From NCBI GenBank assembly GCA_947449875.1, contig CANFSY010000002.1, positions 1-63,475 of the forward strand: DNA of 63,475 nucleotides, written 5' to 3'. The translations under genes and the position numbers were made by a program. Position 1 is the stretch's first letter, and the number at the start of each line of letters is the position of its first letter. Positions 43,345 through 51,631 of this stretch are shown here, in pieces. The notes below the pieces were generated by a model. It ran no database searches, was not told the origin of the DNA, and saw only the letters and a program-made list of their open reading frames with translations. The stretch comes from Paracoccaceae bacterium. Lineage in GTDB: Bacteria > Pseudomonadota > Alphaproteobacteria > Rhodobacterales > Rhodobacteraceae.

Positions 43345-44558
43345 CAGGCGACCCCGTCCAGAATGGCGCGCACGCGGTCAAGCACACTGGCCGTCACCTC
43401 GGCCCCTTCAGACGTGATCATCCACGCCGCCTGCGCTTGGCGTGCGGCGCGGTCGGGGGCCAAAAGATCGCCCAAGGCCAAGCCCAAATCGCTGGCCGAC
43501 CCCACCATCCGCGCGGCCCGTGCCGCGCCCAGCCGCGCATAGGCCGCAGCATAATTGCCTGCCCTTGGCCCGTACAAAATGGCCGATCCCATCGCAGCCG
43601 CCTCCATCGGGTTGCGCGCACAGCCCTCGCCGTCAAGACTGCCGCCAAGGAAGGTCACGGGGGCCAGACGGTAGCACAGGCCGTAATCGGTGGCGCTGTC
43701 CATGATATATACCTCTGTCTCGTTTTGCGGCTCTTCGTCGCGGGCGCGGTTGGCGACGTGCCAGCCTTCCTCGGCCTCGAGCTGTTGGGCAAGGGCGGTG
43801 CTGCGGGCGGGGTCTTGGGGGACAAGGATCAACACCAAGCGGTGCGCCAGCCGCAGCACATCGCGGTGCGCGGCGATGACAGCGGCCTCTTCTTGGGGGG
43901 CGACATCGGCGGCAAGCCAGACAGGACGGGTCGCCAGAATTTGCGCCAAGGCGGCGCGGTCCGATTCGATATGGGGCAGGGCGCAGCTGGCCTCTTCCAT
44001 ACGGCCAAGCACTTGCAGCTTGGCGTCCTCGACGCCGGCTTTGCGCAAAGCGCGGGCGGCGCTGTCATCCACGGCCAAGACCGCGCGAAACGGGGCAACG
44101 GTGGCCTTGATCAGGCCGGGAAACCAGCCGTCGCGGTCGGCGGGCAGTTGGGGCGCCCGCGCGTCTGCCCATAGCAGCGGCAGGGCGCGCAGGGTGGCTT
44201 CATACACCAACGTCGGGCGCAACTCGCCGCCGGCAAAGATGCCAAGATCGGGGCGCCAATGGTCAAGAAAGCCCTGCACGAAATTGGGAAAGTCGTGCGG
44301 TGCGACCTGCACGACCGCCTGGGTGCCCAAGGCCCGCGCCTCGGCCAAATCTGACGCGCAAGACAAGGTTAGCAGCACGGCCACCCCGTCGTCCTCGATC
44401 AGATGCCGCCCCAGTTCCACCACGGCGGGCAGGCTGTCACTGGCCCCTGCGTGCAGCCACACCAACACCCCCGCAGGCCGCGCCGTGCGGCCGGCATCGG
44501 GATCAGCGGCAGGGCGTGCCGCCAGATTGTACAGGGTCAGACCGAGGGGATAGCCCAT
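43344..44558 (-). CDS. 3-deoxy-D-manno-octulosonic acid (KDO) transferase-like protein, catalytic Glu missing
   Basis: The 404-residue product resembles WaaA/KdtA across both Rossmann-like halves, including [19 protein letters not shown] and [31 protein letters not shown]. It lies between lpxK and DUF4170, where a KDO transferase is expected. However, the motif WLHxxSVGE, which has the general-base Glu in WaaA, reads [13 protein letters not shown] here, and the GNLKFD-type motif reads GRMEEAS. There is no N-terminal membrane anchor. It may be inactive, altered in chemistry, or a paralogue that pairs with an active enzyme. Confidence 0.72.
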   Translation of the reverse strand: MGYPLGLTLYNLAARPAADPDAGRTARPAGVLVWLHAGASDSLPAVVELGRHLIEDDGVAVLLTLSCASDLAEARALGTQAVVQVAPHDFPNFVQGFLDHWRPDLGIFAGGELRPTLVYEATLRALPLLWADARAPQLPADRDGWFPGLIKATVAPFRAVLAVDDSAARALRKAGVEDAKLQVLGRMEEASCALPHIESDRAALAQILATRPVWLAADVAPQEEAAVIAAHRDVLRLAHRLVLILVPQDPARSTALAQQLEAEEGWHVANRARDEEPQNETEVYIMDSATDYGLCYRLAPVTFLGGSLDGEGCARNPMEAAAMGSAILYGPRAGNYAAAYARLGAARAARMVGSASDLGLALGDLLAPDRAARQAQAAWMITSEGAEVTASVLDRVRAILDGVA

Positions 44559-44571
44559 GCGCCTTGCTGCG

Positions 44572-44817
44572 TTAACTCGTCATAGGCTCGGTCGCCGAGC
44601 CTTGATCGTCTTCTTGCCGCAAACGATGCAGGTTGGCGATAAAATACCGCATATGGGCATTGTCGACCGTGCGCTGGGCTTCGGCCTTCCATGCCAGATA
44701 GGCGGTGTCGTAATCGGGAAAGATCCCGACCACATGCAGGGCGGCGATATCCTTGAAGACGTTCTTTTCGGGCGAGATCAGCTCACCACCGAAAACAAGA
44801 TGCAAACGTTGGGCCAT
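44572..44817 (-). CDS. DUF4170 family protein
   Basis: The 81-residue product starts MAQRLHLVFGGELISP and has the pattern HVVGIFPDYDTAYLAWKAEAQRTVDNAHMRYFIANLHRL, which is DUF4170. This family is common in alphaproteobacteria beside kdtA and lpxK, so a link to lipid A assembly is likely but its biochemistry is unknown. The track start (44952) is an extension without a ribosome binding site. The ATG at 44817 follows AAGG. It lies upstream of the WaaA-like gene by 13 bp. Confidence 0.85.
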   Translation of the reverse strand: MAQRLHLVFGGELISPEKNVFKDIAALHVVGIFPDYDTAYLAWKAEAQRTVDNAHMRYFIANLHRLRQEDDQGSATEPMTS

Positions 44818-45108
44818 TGGAAAACCTTGGGTTAAGGGGGCAGTCCGGCCAAGGCTGGCTTTAGCTGCGCTGCAGCACCGCGAACAGCAAGACGCCCCAG
44901 CCGTCAAGCCCTGAAGCGCCAAGGCAGCGCGCTCTGGCAGGGCCTTGCCCAAATAAAGCTATACAAGTGCGCATTTTTGATATAGCGATCCGCAGTCGGC
45001 CCAAGGGTTCCAGGGTGCACATCGGCGGGGAGGCCGCTGCACAATAGGGAATAAAGGTGCCGCACGCAGGTACTTCACGGGCAAAATGCCCCCCCTTTGG
45101 GAACAGAC

Positions 45109-47727
45109 ATGACAAATACCTCCATTGCGGCGCCCTTGGCGCTGGCTTTGGCGTCGAAAGGCTATGAAGCCTTGACGCCCGTTCAAGATGCAATGCTGAC
45201 CGAAAACGTGGTCGGGCGTGACCTTTTGGTCTCGGCCCAGACAGGGTCAGGCAAGACCGTCGCCTTTGGCTTGGCCATTGCGCCCGAACTGCTGGCTGGG
45301 TCGGATCAGCTTTTGTATGCCGATGTGCCCTTGGCGCTGATCATTGCCCCCACCCGCGAACTGGCGCTGCAAGTGGCGCGCGAGTTTGAGTGGCTGTATG
45401 AAAACGCCAACGCCAAGATCGCCACCTGTGTCGGCGGCATGGATTACCGCACCGAAAAGCGTGTGCTGGACCGCGGCGCGCATGTGGTGGTGGGCACGCC
45501 CGGCCGCCTGCGCGACCATATCGAACGCGGTTCGCTGAAGCTGGAACAGATCAGCGCCGTGGTGCTGGACGAAGCCGACGAGATGCTGGACCTTGGCTTT
45601 GAAGAGGATCTGGCCTTTATCTTGGGCGCTTGTCCGGCAGAACGTCGCACGCTGATGTTCTCGGCCACCGTCCCGCGCGAGATCGAGGCGCTGGCGCGCA
45701 CCTATCAGCAAAACGCCCTGCGCATCGAAGTGAAGTCGGAAAAGACCCAGCATGCCGATATCGAATATCAAGGCATCTCGGTCGCGGTGCGAGACCGCGA
45801 ACATGCGATCTTTAACCTGTTGCGGTATCACGAGGCGCGGGCCTCGATCGTGTTTTGCAAAACACGCGCCAATGTGAACCACCTGTTTGCGCGCATGACC
45901 AATCGCGGCCTGTCGGCAGTGGCCCTGTCGGGCGAGCTGTCGCAGACCGAACGCACCCACGCGCTGCAAGCGCTCCGCGATGGGCGGGCACGGGTGTGCG
46001 TGGCAACCGATGTGGCGGCGCGTGGCATTGACTTGCCGGGGTTGGAACTGGTGATCCATGCCGATCTGCCCGGCTCGTCGGAAACGCTGTTGCACCGTTC
46101 GGGCCGTACCGGACGCGCGGGCAAAAAGGGCATCTCGGCGCTGATCGTGGCCCCTGCGGAATTCAAGAAAGCGCAGCGGTTGCTGCAAGGGGCGAAAGTT
46201 GTCGCCGAATGGATCAAGCCGCCCTCCGCGGATGACGTGCAAGCGCGCGATGACGCCCGCCTGCTGGATCACCCCGCTTTGGCGGAAGGCCCCGGCGAGG
46301 AAGCCGATCTGGCGCAAAACCTGATCACCACCTACGGGGCCGACAACGTGGCCGCCGCCTTCATCCGCCTGTGGCGCGAAGGCCGCTCTGCCCCCGAGGT
46401 ACTGTCGGCCGATCTTCCGCCGCCTGCGCCCTATACCCCGCGCGACCGTGCGGAGTTTGGCCCTTCGGTTTGGTTTGAACTGCCCGTGGGCCACCAAGAC
46501 CGTGCCGAAGCGCGGTGGTTGTTGCCCAAGATCTGCGACGCCGCAGGCATCACAAAAGACGGCATCGGGGCCATTCGTGTGCAAACCGACCGCACTTATG
46601 TGCAAATCCTGTCGACCCTTGCGGGCCGCTTTGAAGCTGTCACCCAGATCGACCGCGATCTGGCCATGACCAAACTGGCCGAGGCCCCCGCCGATCTGGA
46701 TAAGCCGCGCAGCACATCGACCGTGCGCCCCGAACGGGCCGAACGCGCCCCGCGTGCGGCCAAGCCCGAAAGCGAATACGCCACCCGCGCCCCGCGTGTG
46801 GCGCGTGAAAAGCCCGCTTATGCCGAAAAGTCGACCTATGCGGAAAAACCCGCTTATGTCTCGGCCAAGCCTGCCCGTGTGGTGGAAGACGGCGCGGCAG
46901 ATGCTCCCGTTGCCGACCTGACCGAGGCCAAGCCGCGCTGGTCTGCCGAAGACAAGGCCAAAAAGGCGCAAGAGACGGCGCGCACCGGCTATCCCAAAGA
47001 CAGCGAAAAGGCCCCGCGCAAGGCCTATGACAAGCACGCCGCAGACCGTCCGGCTTACGAAAAGCCCGCCTATGCCAAGCCTGCATCCGACCGCCCCGCT
47101 TATGGGGCCAAGCCTGCCTACGGTGCCAAGCCCGCTTACGGCGACAAACCCGCTTACAGCGCAAAGCCCGCCTATGCCAAACCCGCCGAAGACGGTGCCC
47201 GCAAGTGGACCCCTTTGCCCACCGACGGCGCCCCGCGCGAGGCCCGCTCGCCCTATATGGGCAAGTCGGCGGATGCTGCGCGCAAGCCCTATGCCAAACG
47301 TGCTGACGGCGATGCCAAGCCGTACGAGCGTAAGACTTACGGCAAACCCGAAGAGGGCTTTAAGCCCCGCTCGGCTGGCTACAAATCCCAAGGCGGTGCC
47401 GAAGGCGGCCCAGCCCGTGCCAGCGGCTACAAAAGCCACACCGCAGGCGGTGCCGATGCGGGCAAACCTGCCCGTGCGCCCTACGGCGACAAGCCGCGCA
47501 CCTACGAGCCGCGCGGCAAGGCCGAAGGCGAGGGCCGCCCTGCAAAGCCGTTCGGGGCCAAGCCCTATGCCGCCAAAAGCTTTGGCGACAAACCGGCACG
47601 CTCAGGCGGCTTTAAATCGCACGCTGCAGGCGGGGATGCGCCCAAGTCTTACGCCAAGCCTGCCGCGCCCCGCGATGCGGGCGACACATCCAAGCGGTTC
47701 GTCCCGCCGCGCAAGCCTAAAGCGTAA
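45109..47727 (+). CDS. DEAD-box ATP-dependent RNA helicase with a long disordered tail
   Basis: The 872-residue product has the DEAD core: Q-region YEALTPVQDAML, motif I AQTGSGKT (43-50), motif Ia PTRELALQ, motif II DEAD (154-157), motif III SAT (185-187), and motif VI HRSGRTGRAG. A DbpA-type RNA-binding domain follows (about 455-530, FELPVGHQDRAEARWLLPKI). After about residue 545 the chain is low-complexity, rich in Lys, Ala, Tyr, Arg and Pro, with repeats such as KPAYGAKPAYG and GYKS. Such tails can promote RNA clustering. I use ATG 45109 rather than the track start. A role at low temperature or in ribosome assembly is likely. Confidence 0.93.
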   Translation: MTNTSIAAPLALALASKGYEALTPVQDAMLTENVVGRDLLVSAQTGSGKTVAFGLAIAPELLAGSDQLLYADVPLALIIAPTRELALQVAREFEWLYENANAKIATCVGGMDYRTEKRVLDRGAHVVVGTPGRLRDHIERGSLKLEQISAVVLDEADEMLDLGFEEDLAFILGACPAERRTLMFSATVPREIEALARTYQQNALRIEVKSEKTQHADIEYQGISVAVRDREHAIFNLLRYHEARASIVFCKTRANVNHLFARMTNRGLSAVALSGELSQTERTHALQALRDGRARVCVATDVAARGIDLPGLELVIHADLPGSSETLLHRSGRTGRAGKKGISALIVAPAEFKKAQRLLQGAKVVAEWIKPPSADDVQARDDARLLDHPALAEGPGEEADLAQNLITTYGADNVAAAFIRLWREGRSAPEVLSADLPPPAPYTPRDRAEFGPSVWFELPVGHQDRAEARWLLPKICDAAGITKDGIGAIRVQTDRTYVQILSTLAGRFEAVTQIDRDLAMTKLAEAPADLDKPRSTSTVRPERAERAPRAAKPESEYATRAPRVAREKPAYAEKSTYAEKPAYVSAKPARVVEDGAADAPVADLTEAKPRWSAEDKAKKAQETARTGYPKDSEKAPRKAYDKHAADRPAYEKPAYAKPASDRPAYGAKPAYGAKPAYGDKPAYSAKPAYAKPAEDGARKWTPLPTDGAPREARSPYMGKSADAARKPYAKRADGDAKPYERKTYGKPEEGFKPRSAGYKSQGGAEGGPARASGYKSHTAGGADAGKPARAPYGDKPRTYEPRGKAEGEGRPAKPFGAKPYAAKSFGDKPARSGGFKSHAAGGDAPKSYAKPAAPRDAGDTSKRFVPPRKPKA

Positions 47728-47746
47728 GGCGCTGATGATGATATAA

Positions 47747-47785
47747 GACAAGGGCGCGGATCCTTCCGCGCCCTTTGTCATTTTG
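47747..47785. terminator. Bidirectional terminator after the helicase gene
   Basis: GACAAGGGCGCGGA, loop TCCT, TCCGCGCCCTTTGTC form a strong stem with one bulge, followed by ATTTT. It serves the helicase on the plus strand. The minus-strand gene ends at 47778, so its stop codon lies within the stem. Confidence 0.8.
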
Positions 47786-48551
47786 GGGCCAGCCGTGCCA
47801 CCAGATCGCCGTGCAGGTCGGGGCTTGCCACCACCACCCCCGCACTGCGCGGATCAGGCGCGTTAAAGCGCAAAGCGTGCCCGTGCCTGTCGCTGACAAA
47901 GGCCCCTGCGCGCGCGGCGATCAAAGCCCCCGCCGCAATGTCCCATTCCCAAGACGGGCGCAGCGTCAGCATCGCATCAAACGCCCCTTCCGCCACCAAA
48001 CACATCCGCCACGCCATTCCGGCGCGAAAGTGGCGCTGCATGGTGGGCACGCCACCGGGCCAATGTTGGGGCGCAAGGGTGGATTTCGCGGTCAGCACGC
48101 GCCCCTCCGCCGCAGGTGGCGCGGCGCGGATTTCTGCGCCGTTCAGCGTGGCTGGCCCTTGAGCGCAGGCGGCATAAAGCTTGTCCATCGCGGGCAAATA
48201 CACCACCCCCGCCGTGACCTGACCGTTTTGCACCACCGCCAGCGCATGGGAAAAGGCGGCATCGCCTTGCAAAAAGCTGCGGGTGCCGTCGATCGGGTCA
48301 AGAATGAACTGGGCCTGCGTCGACAAACGCTCTGCGCCGTCAGGCGTCTCTTCCGACAGCCAGCCGTAATCGGGCCGCGCTGGGCGCAAAACCTGCGCCA
48401 GTGCTGCGTTCACCGCTAGATCGGCGGCAGAGACGGGGCCTTGGCCGTCGGGCTTTTCCCAAACCTGCGGGCTGGCTTTCCAATGCGACAGGGCGATCTT
48501 GCCCGCAAGTCGGGCAGCCGCGATCAGCAGTGCAAGGTCAGCCGCCGGCAA
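47778..48551 (-). CDS. Inositol monophosphatase family protein (CysQ-like)
   Basis: The 257-residue product has the Mg site motifs WLSEET and DPIDGTRSF (about 85-93) and the distal WEWDIAAGALIA. This pattern covers inositol monophosphatases and 3'(2'),5'-bisphosphate nucleotidase CysQ; the short form and position fit CysQ, but specificity is not certain. The start is TTG (MPAADLALL) with GAAGG upstream, overlapping the end of pmbA by 14 bp. No ATG is available nearby. It is translationally coupled to pmbA. Confidence 0.82.
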   Translation of the reverse strand: MPAADLALLIAAARLAGKIALSHWKASPQVWEKPDGQGPVSAADLAVNAALAQVLRPARPDYGWLSEETPDGAERLSTQAQFILDPIDGTRSFLQGDAAFSHALAVVQNGQVTAGVVYLPAMDKLYAACAQGPATLNGAEIRAAPPAAEGRVLTAKSTLAPQHWPGGVPTMQRHFRAGMAWRMCLVAEGAFDAMLTLRPSWEWDIAAGALIAARAGAFVSDRHGHALRFNAPDPRSAGVVVASPDLHGDLVARLAPK

Positions 48552-49881
48552 GCATCAGCCCTTCGACCAGCAGGCTGGGCACGCGGGTAGAGTAGTGCGC
48601 CTGCGCGTCATTGGCGGGGGTCAGGCGCATCAGCATATCCAGCAAGTTGCCCGCCACAGTGCATTCGTTGACCGGATAGGCGATCTGCCCGCCTTCCACC
48701 CAAAAGCCCGAAGCGCCGCGCGAATAATCGCCCGTGGTGGGGTTGATCGTCGATCCAATCATCGAGGTAATCAGAAGCCCTGTGCCCATCTGCGCCAAAA
48801 GCTCGGCTTGGGTCACGCTGCCCTGCGTCAGATCAATGTTGGTGGTTGACGGCGACGGCGGCGACCCTGTGCCCCGCGCCGCATTGCCCGTGGGCGTCAG
48901 CCCCAACTTGCGCGCGCTGGCCAGATCCAGCGTCCACCCCATCAAAACGCCGTCCTCGATCAAAGCGCGCGGCTTGGTCGGCAGCCCCTCGCCATCAAAC
49001 GGGCGCGAGCCGCTGATGCGCGGGCGGTGGGGGTTTTCGGTCAGCGACATGCCCTTGGGCAGAATTTGCTGGCCCAGTTTATCCCGCGCCCAAGACGTGC
49101 CCCGCACAATAGACGCCCCGTTCACCGCCATCAGAATATGCCCGACCAGCGACGACGCGATGCGCTCGTCATAAACCACCGGATAGGCCCCCGTCGGCGG
49201 CTTAACGGCCCCTGCGCGCAGCAAAGTGCGCTCTGCCGCGCGGTGCCCCACGCTTTCGGGCGCGGGCATGTCAGCGGCAAAGGTGCGCCCTTCGGCGGCC
49301 CAATCCCGCTCCATCTGGGTGCCTGATCCGGTGAAGGCCACCGCCGACACGGAATGCGACGAGCGTTCATAGCCGCCCGAAAAGCCGTTGCTGGTCGCCA
49401 GATGCATCCCGCGCCGCGACCAAGACGACGAGGCTTCGACTTGCGTGATCCCGCCCGCTGCAAGGGCAGCACCCTCGGCCCTGCGGGCGTTGGATTCCAA
49501 AAGCTTTGCGGTGGGCTCGTCGCTGGTATCGCACAGCTCTAACGCCGCCACATCCCAGCTTTGCGCCAGTTGGTCAGGGTCCGCCAGACCCACCGTGTCA
49601 TCCGCAGGGGCTTCGCGGGCCATGGCCACGGCGCGTTCTGCCAACCGCGCCAATGTGGCGGGCGAGATGTCAGAGGCCGAGACACAGGCCTGCCGCTTGC
49701 CCACCATCACGCGCAAGCCCACCTCGACCCCTTCGGCGCGTTCGGCCTGTTCCAACTGGCCTTGGCGGATGTCGATCGACAAAGACTGCCCCGACACGGC
49801 CAAGGCATCGGCACTCTCCGCGCCAGCGGTTTTGGCGGCAGACAGCAGGGCTTGGGTCAACTGGTTCAGATCATGCGGCAT
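48538..49881 (-). CDS. pmbA: PmbA/TldE-type metallopeptidase-like protein
   Basis: TldD/TldE form a heterodimeric metalloprotease; PmbA/TldE is the non-catalytic or assisting partner. The 447-residue product starts MPHDLNQLTQALLSAAKTAGAESAD and shows GVEVGLRVMVGKRQACVSASDIS, the PTGNAARG segment, and the terminal STRVPSLLVEGLMLAGG. It lacks the HExxxH metal motif of TldD, as expected for TldE. No tldD is in the window. The ATG at 49881 follows AAAGGGG, and the gene is coupled to the IMPase-like gene downstream. Confidence 0.88.
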   Translation of the reverse strand: MPHDLNQLTQALLSAAKTAGAESADALAVSGQSLSIDIRQGQLEQAERAEGVEVGLRVMVGKRQACVSASDISPATLARLAERAVAMAREAPADDTVGLADPDQLAQSWDVAALELCDTSDEPTAKLLESNARRAEGAALAAGGITQVEASSSWSRRGMHLATSNGFSGGYERSSHSVSAVAFTGSGTQMERDWAAEGRTFAADMPAPESVGHRAAERTLLRAGAVKPPTGAYPVVYDERIASSLVGHILMAVNGASIVRGTSWARDKLGQQILPKGMSLTENPHRPRISGSRPFDGEGLPTKPRALIEDGVLMGWTLDLASARKLGLTPTGNAARGTGSPPSPSTTNIDLTQGSVTQAELLAQMGTGLLITSMIGSTINPTTGDYSRGASGFWVEGGQIAYPVNECTVAGNLLDMLMRLTPANDAQAHYSTRVPSLLVEGLMLAGG

Positions 49882-49929
49882 AAATGGTCCCCTTTGCAGC
49901 AGATATGGGCGAAAGGGGGCCGCCAGACA

Positions 49930-49963
49930 AGAGAAGGGCCGCGCCAGATCACGGCGCGGCCCT
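49930..49963 (-). terminator. Terminator of the DUF2125 gene
   Basis: AGGGCCGCGCC and GGCGCGGCCCT form an 11-bp perfect stem with loop AGATCAC. Read on the minus strand it is followed by CTTCTCTTGTCT, so it ends the DUF2125 gene just before pmbA. Confidence 0.75.
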
Positions 49964-49977
49964 GCCATTTGGTAAAC

Positions 49978-51489
49978 TTATTGCAATTGCTGGCCGTTGG
50001 CGAAGAAATGCTTGTCCTTGAACTCTAGCGTCGAGGTGATTTCATCCGCCGTGGCCGAGGTATTGGCAAACATCGCCAGCATCATGCGGCCCTGATCGGC
50101 CTCGTCTTTGCCCAAGATCCCCATGGTCACCAGCGCGTCCACCAGCGCGTTTACGCCGGTGGCTTTGATGTCGATCTTGCCGGTGGGGGCAGGCATGCCC
50201 GCAAAGGTCGTCATGTCAGAGTTGTCAAAGGTAAAGCTGCCCTGTGCCGTCAGATCAGCCCCGCCCGCCTTCAGATGGATATTGGGCACCTCAAGCGCGT
50301 TAAGTTGGCCAATGGCGTTCGGGTCGCCCGCTGTTACGGCGGCGGCATCGTCGGTCAAGTCTTGGGCAAGCGTGACTTGGCCAAAGGTGTCGACGACGAG
50401 TGTCGCCGGATCATGTTTCAGCGCCTTGCCCGGATCAATCATAGCCCAGATGTCATCGGCAAATGACAGGTCTGTCATGTTGATCAAAAAGGTGAAATCG
50501 GCAGGGGCGTCTGATTTTAGAACCGGCACGACCAGATGTATCTCGCCTTGCCCCAAGCCGAAGGCGGCATTGGCCACCGGCAGATCGGCAGAGGCGATTG
50601 TGGCCTCTAGCCCGTTGAAATTGTTGTAATAGCTGACCTTGCCCGCATCTGCGCCCACATCGACCATGCCGTCTTTCAGGCTGCCGCTGATCTTGGTCGC
50701 GGTGCCGTTTTGGGTGCTGGACAGATCAAATGTGCTGGCCCCCATGCCAAACTGGCTGCTCATTGTCAGCCCTTTGGCCAAGGCCACCCCAAAGCTGTCA
50801 GCGGCAGAGCCTTTGGGCACGGACACTTTGGCCGTGGTGTAAAAATCGGCCAGATTGGCGGCCAGCGTATAATCGGTGGCGCTGGCCGGATCGGCCCCTG
50901 TGGCGGTGATTACGGCAGATTTGACGGACAGCTCTTCTTGATAGCTCTCCGCCTCCCCCCCCGCCATTTCGGAATGTATCTGAACGCCGGACAGCTTGGC
51001 CTCGAGTGCTGCGGTCGCGCCCGGATTGGCGCTGTCAGACCCGTCAAACTTTAGACCAACCTCTGGCGCATCTGTATCATAAACAATGGCATCGGGCGTG
51101 CCAGAGGCGGCAATCGTGGCCCCGGGCATCGTCACCTCTGCCGACACCGCGCTGGGGGCAGAGGTCGCATCCCCCCCCGTGGCGGGGACGGTCATTTTGA
51201 CGGCAAAGCTGTCGGGCAGCGTAACGTTGACAGTGCCGTCGCCATTGTCGGTGAACGTCACCGACTTAAGCGTGACAGCCAGCCCCGCGCCATCGCCCAA
51301 GGAAACGTTCGAAACCACCAGCGCGGAGCCATCCCGCACAGCACTGTCCGAGGTGATCGCAGACCCCACGCCAAGGCCGGCATTTTGCCAAGCCTGCCAG
51401 ACATCTTCGGGGGTGACTGCGGCCAAAAGACTTGTGGCAGACAGCGAAAAAGCAAGCGCCGTGGTTCCGGCAAGACTGCGCAGTGTCAT
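49978..51489 (-). CDS. DUF2125 family secreted protein
   Basis: The 503-residue product starts MTLRSLAGTTALAFSLSATSLLAAV, a clear signal peptide. The mature part is rich in Ala, Asp, Ser and Thr and in beta strands, and it looks like DUF2125, seen across Rhodobacterales as a periplasmic or surface protein. Repeated patterns such as VTFTDNGDGTVNVTLPDS and FDLSSTQNGTATKISG suggest a large beta sandwich or barrel. The ATG at 51489 follows AAAGGA; the track start at 51603 is not supported. Function is unknown. Confidence 0.8.
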   Translation of the reverse strand: MTLRSLAGTTALAFSLSATSLLAAVTPEDVWQAWQNAGLGVGSAITSDSAVRDGSALVVSNVSLGDGAGLAVTLKSVTFTDNGDGTVNVTLPDSFAVKMTVPATGGDATSAPSAVSAEVTMPGATIAASGTPDAIVYDTDAPEVGLKFDGSDSANPGATAALEAKLSGVQIHSEMAGGEAESYQEELSVKSAVITATGADPASATDYTLAANLADFYTTAKVSVPKGSAADSFGVALAKGLTMSSQFGMGASTFDLSSTQNGTATKISGSLKDGMVDVGADAGKVSYYNNFNGLEATIASADLPVANAAFGLGQGEIHLVVPVLKSDAPADFTFLINMTDLSFADDIWAMIDPGKALKHDPATLVVDTFGQVTLAQDLTDDAAAVTAGDPNAIGQLNALEVPNIHLKAGGADLTAQGSFTFDNSDMTTFAGMPAPTGKIDIKATGVNALVDALVTMGILGKDEADQGRMMLAMFANTSATADEITSTLEFKDKHFFANGQQLQ

Positions 51490-51631
51490 GAGAACGATCC
51501 TTTGTGGCATATTTGAGGCAAGCATCCCTTGGTCAAGGCAACGGGTCAAGACATAACCCCCGCAAACACCTGCGCAGGCCCTGTAGTGTGGCAAGTTTGC
51601 CAAGATTTATGTCAGATGCGCGCCCAACCGC

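Noticed and set aside
44818-45108. A promoter or cold-shock leader before the helicase gene
   Set aside because: Some AT-rich hexamers occur, but no spacing or hairpin was good enough to report.
45247-47439. A 730-residue minus-strand ORF opposite the DEAD-box helicase
   Set aside because: It mirrors the helicase gene and its repeats; no ribosome binding site or family motif supports it.
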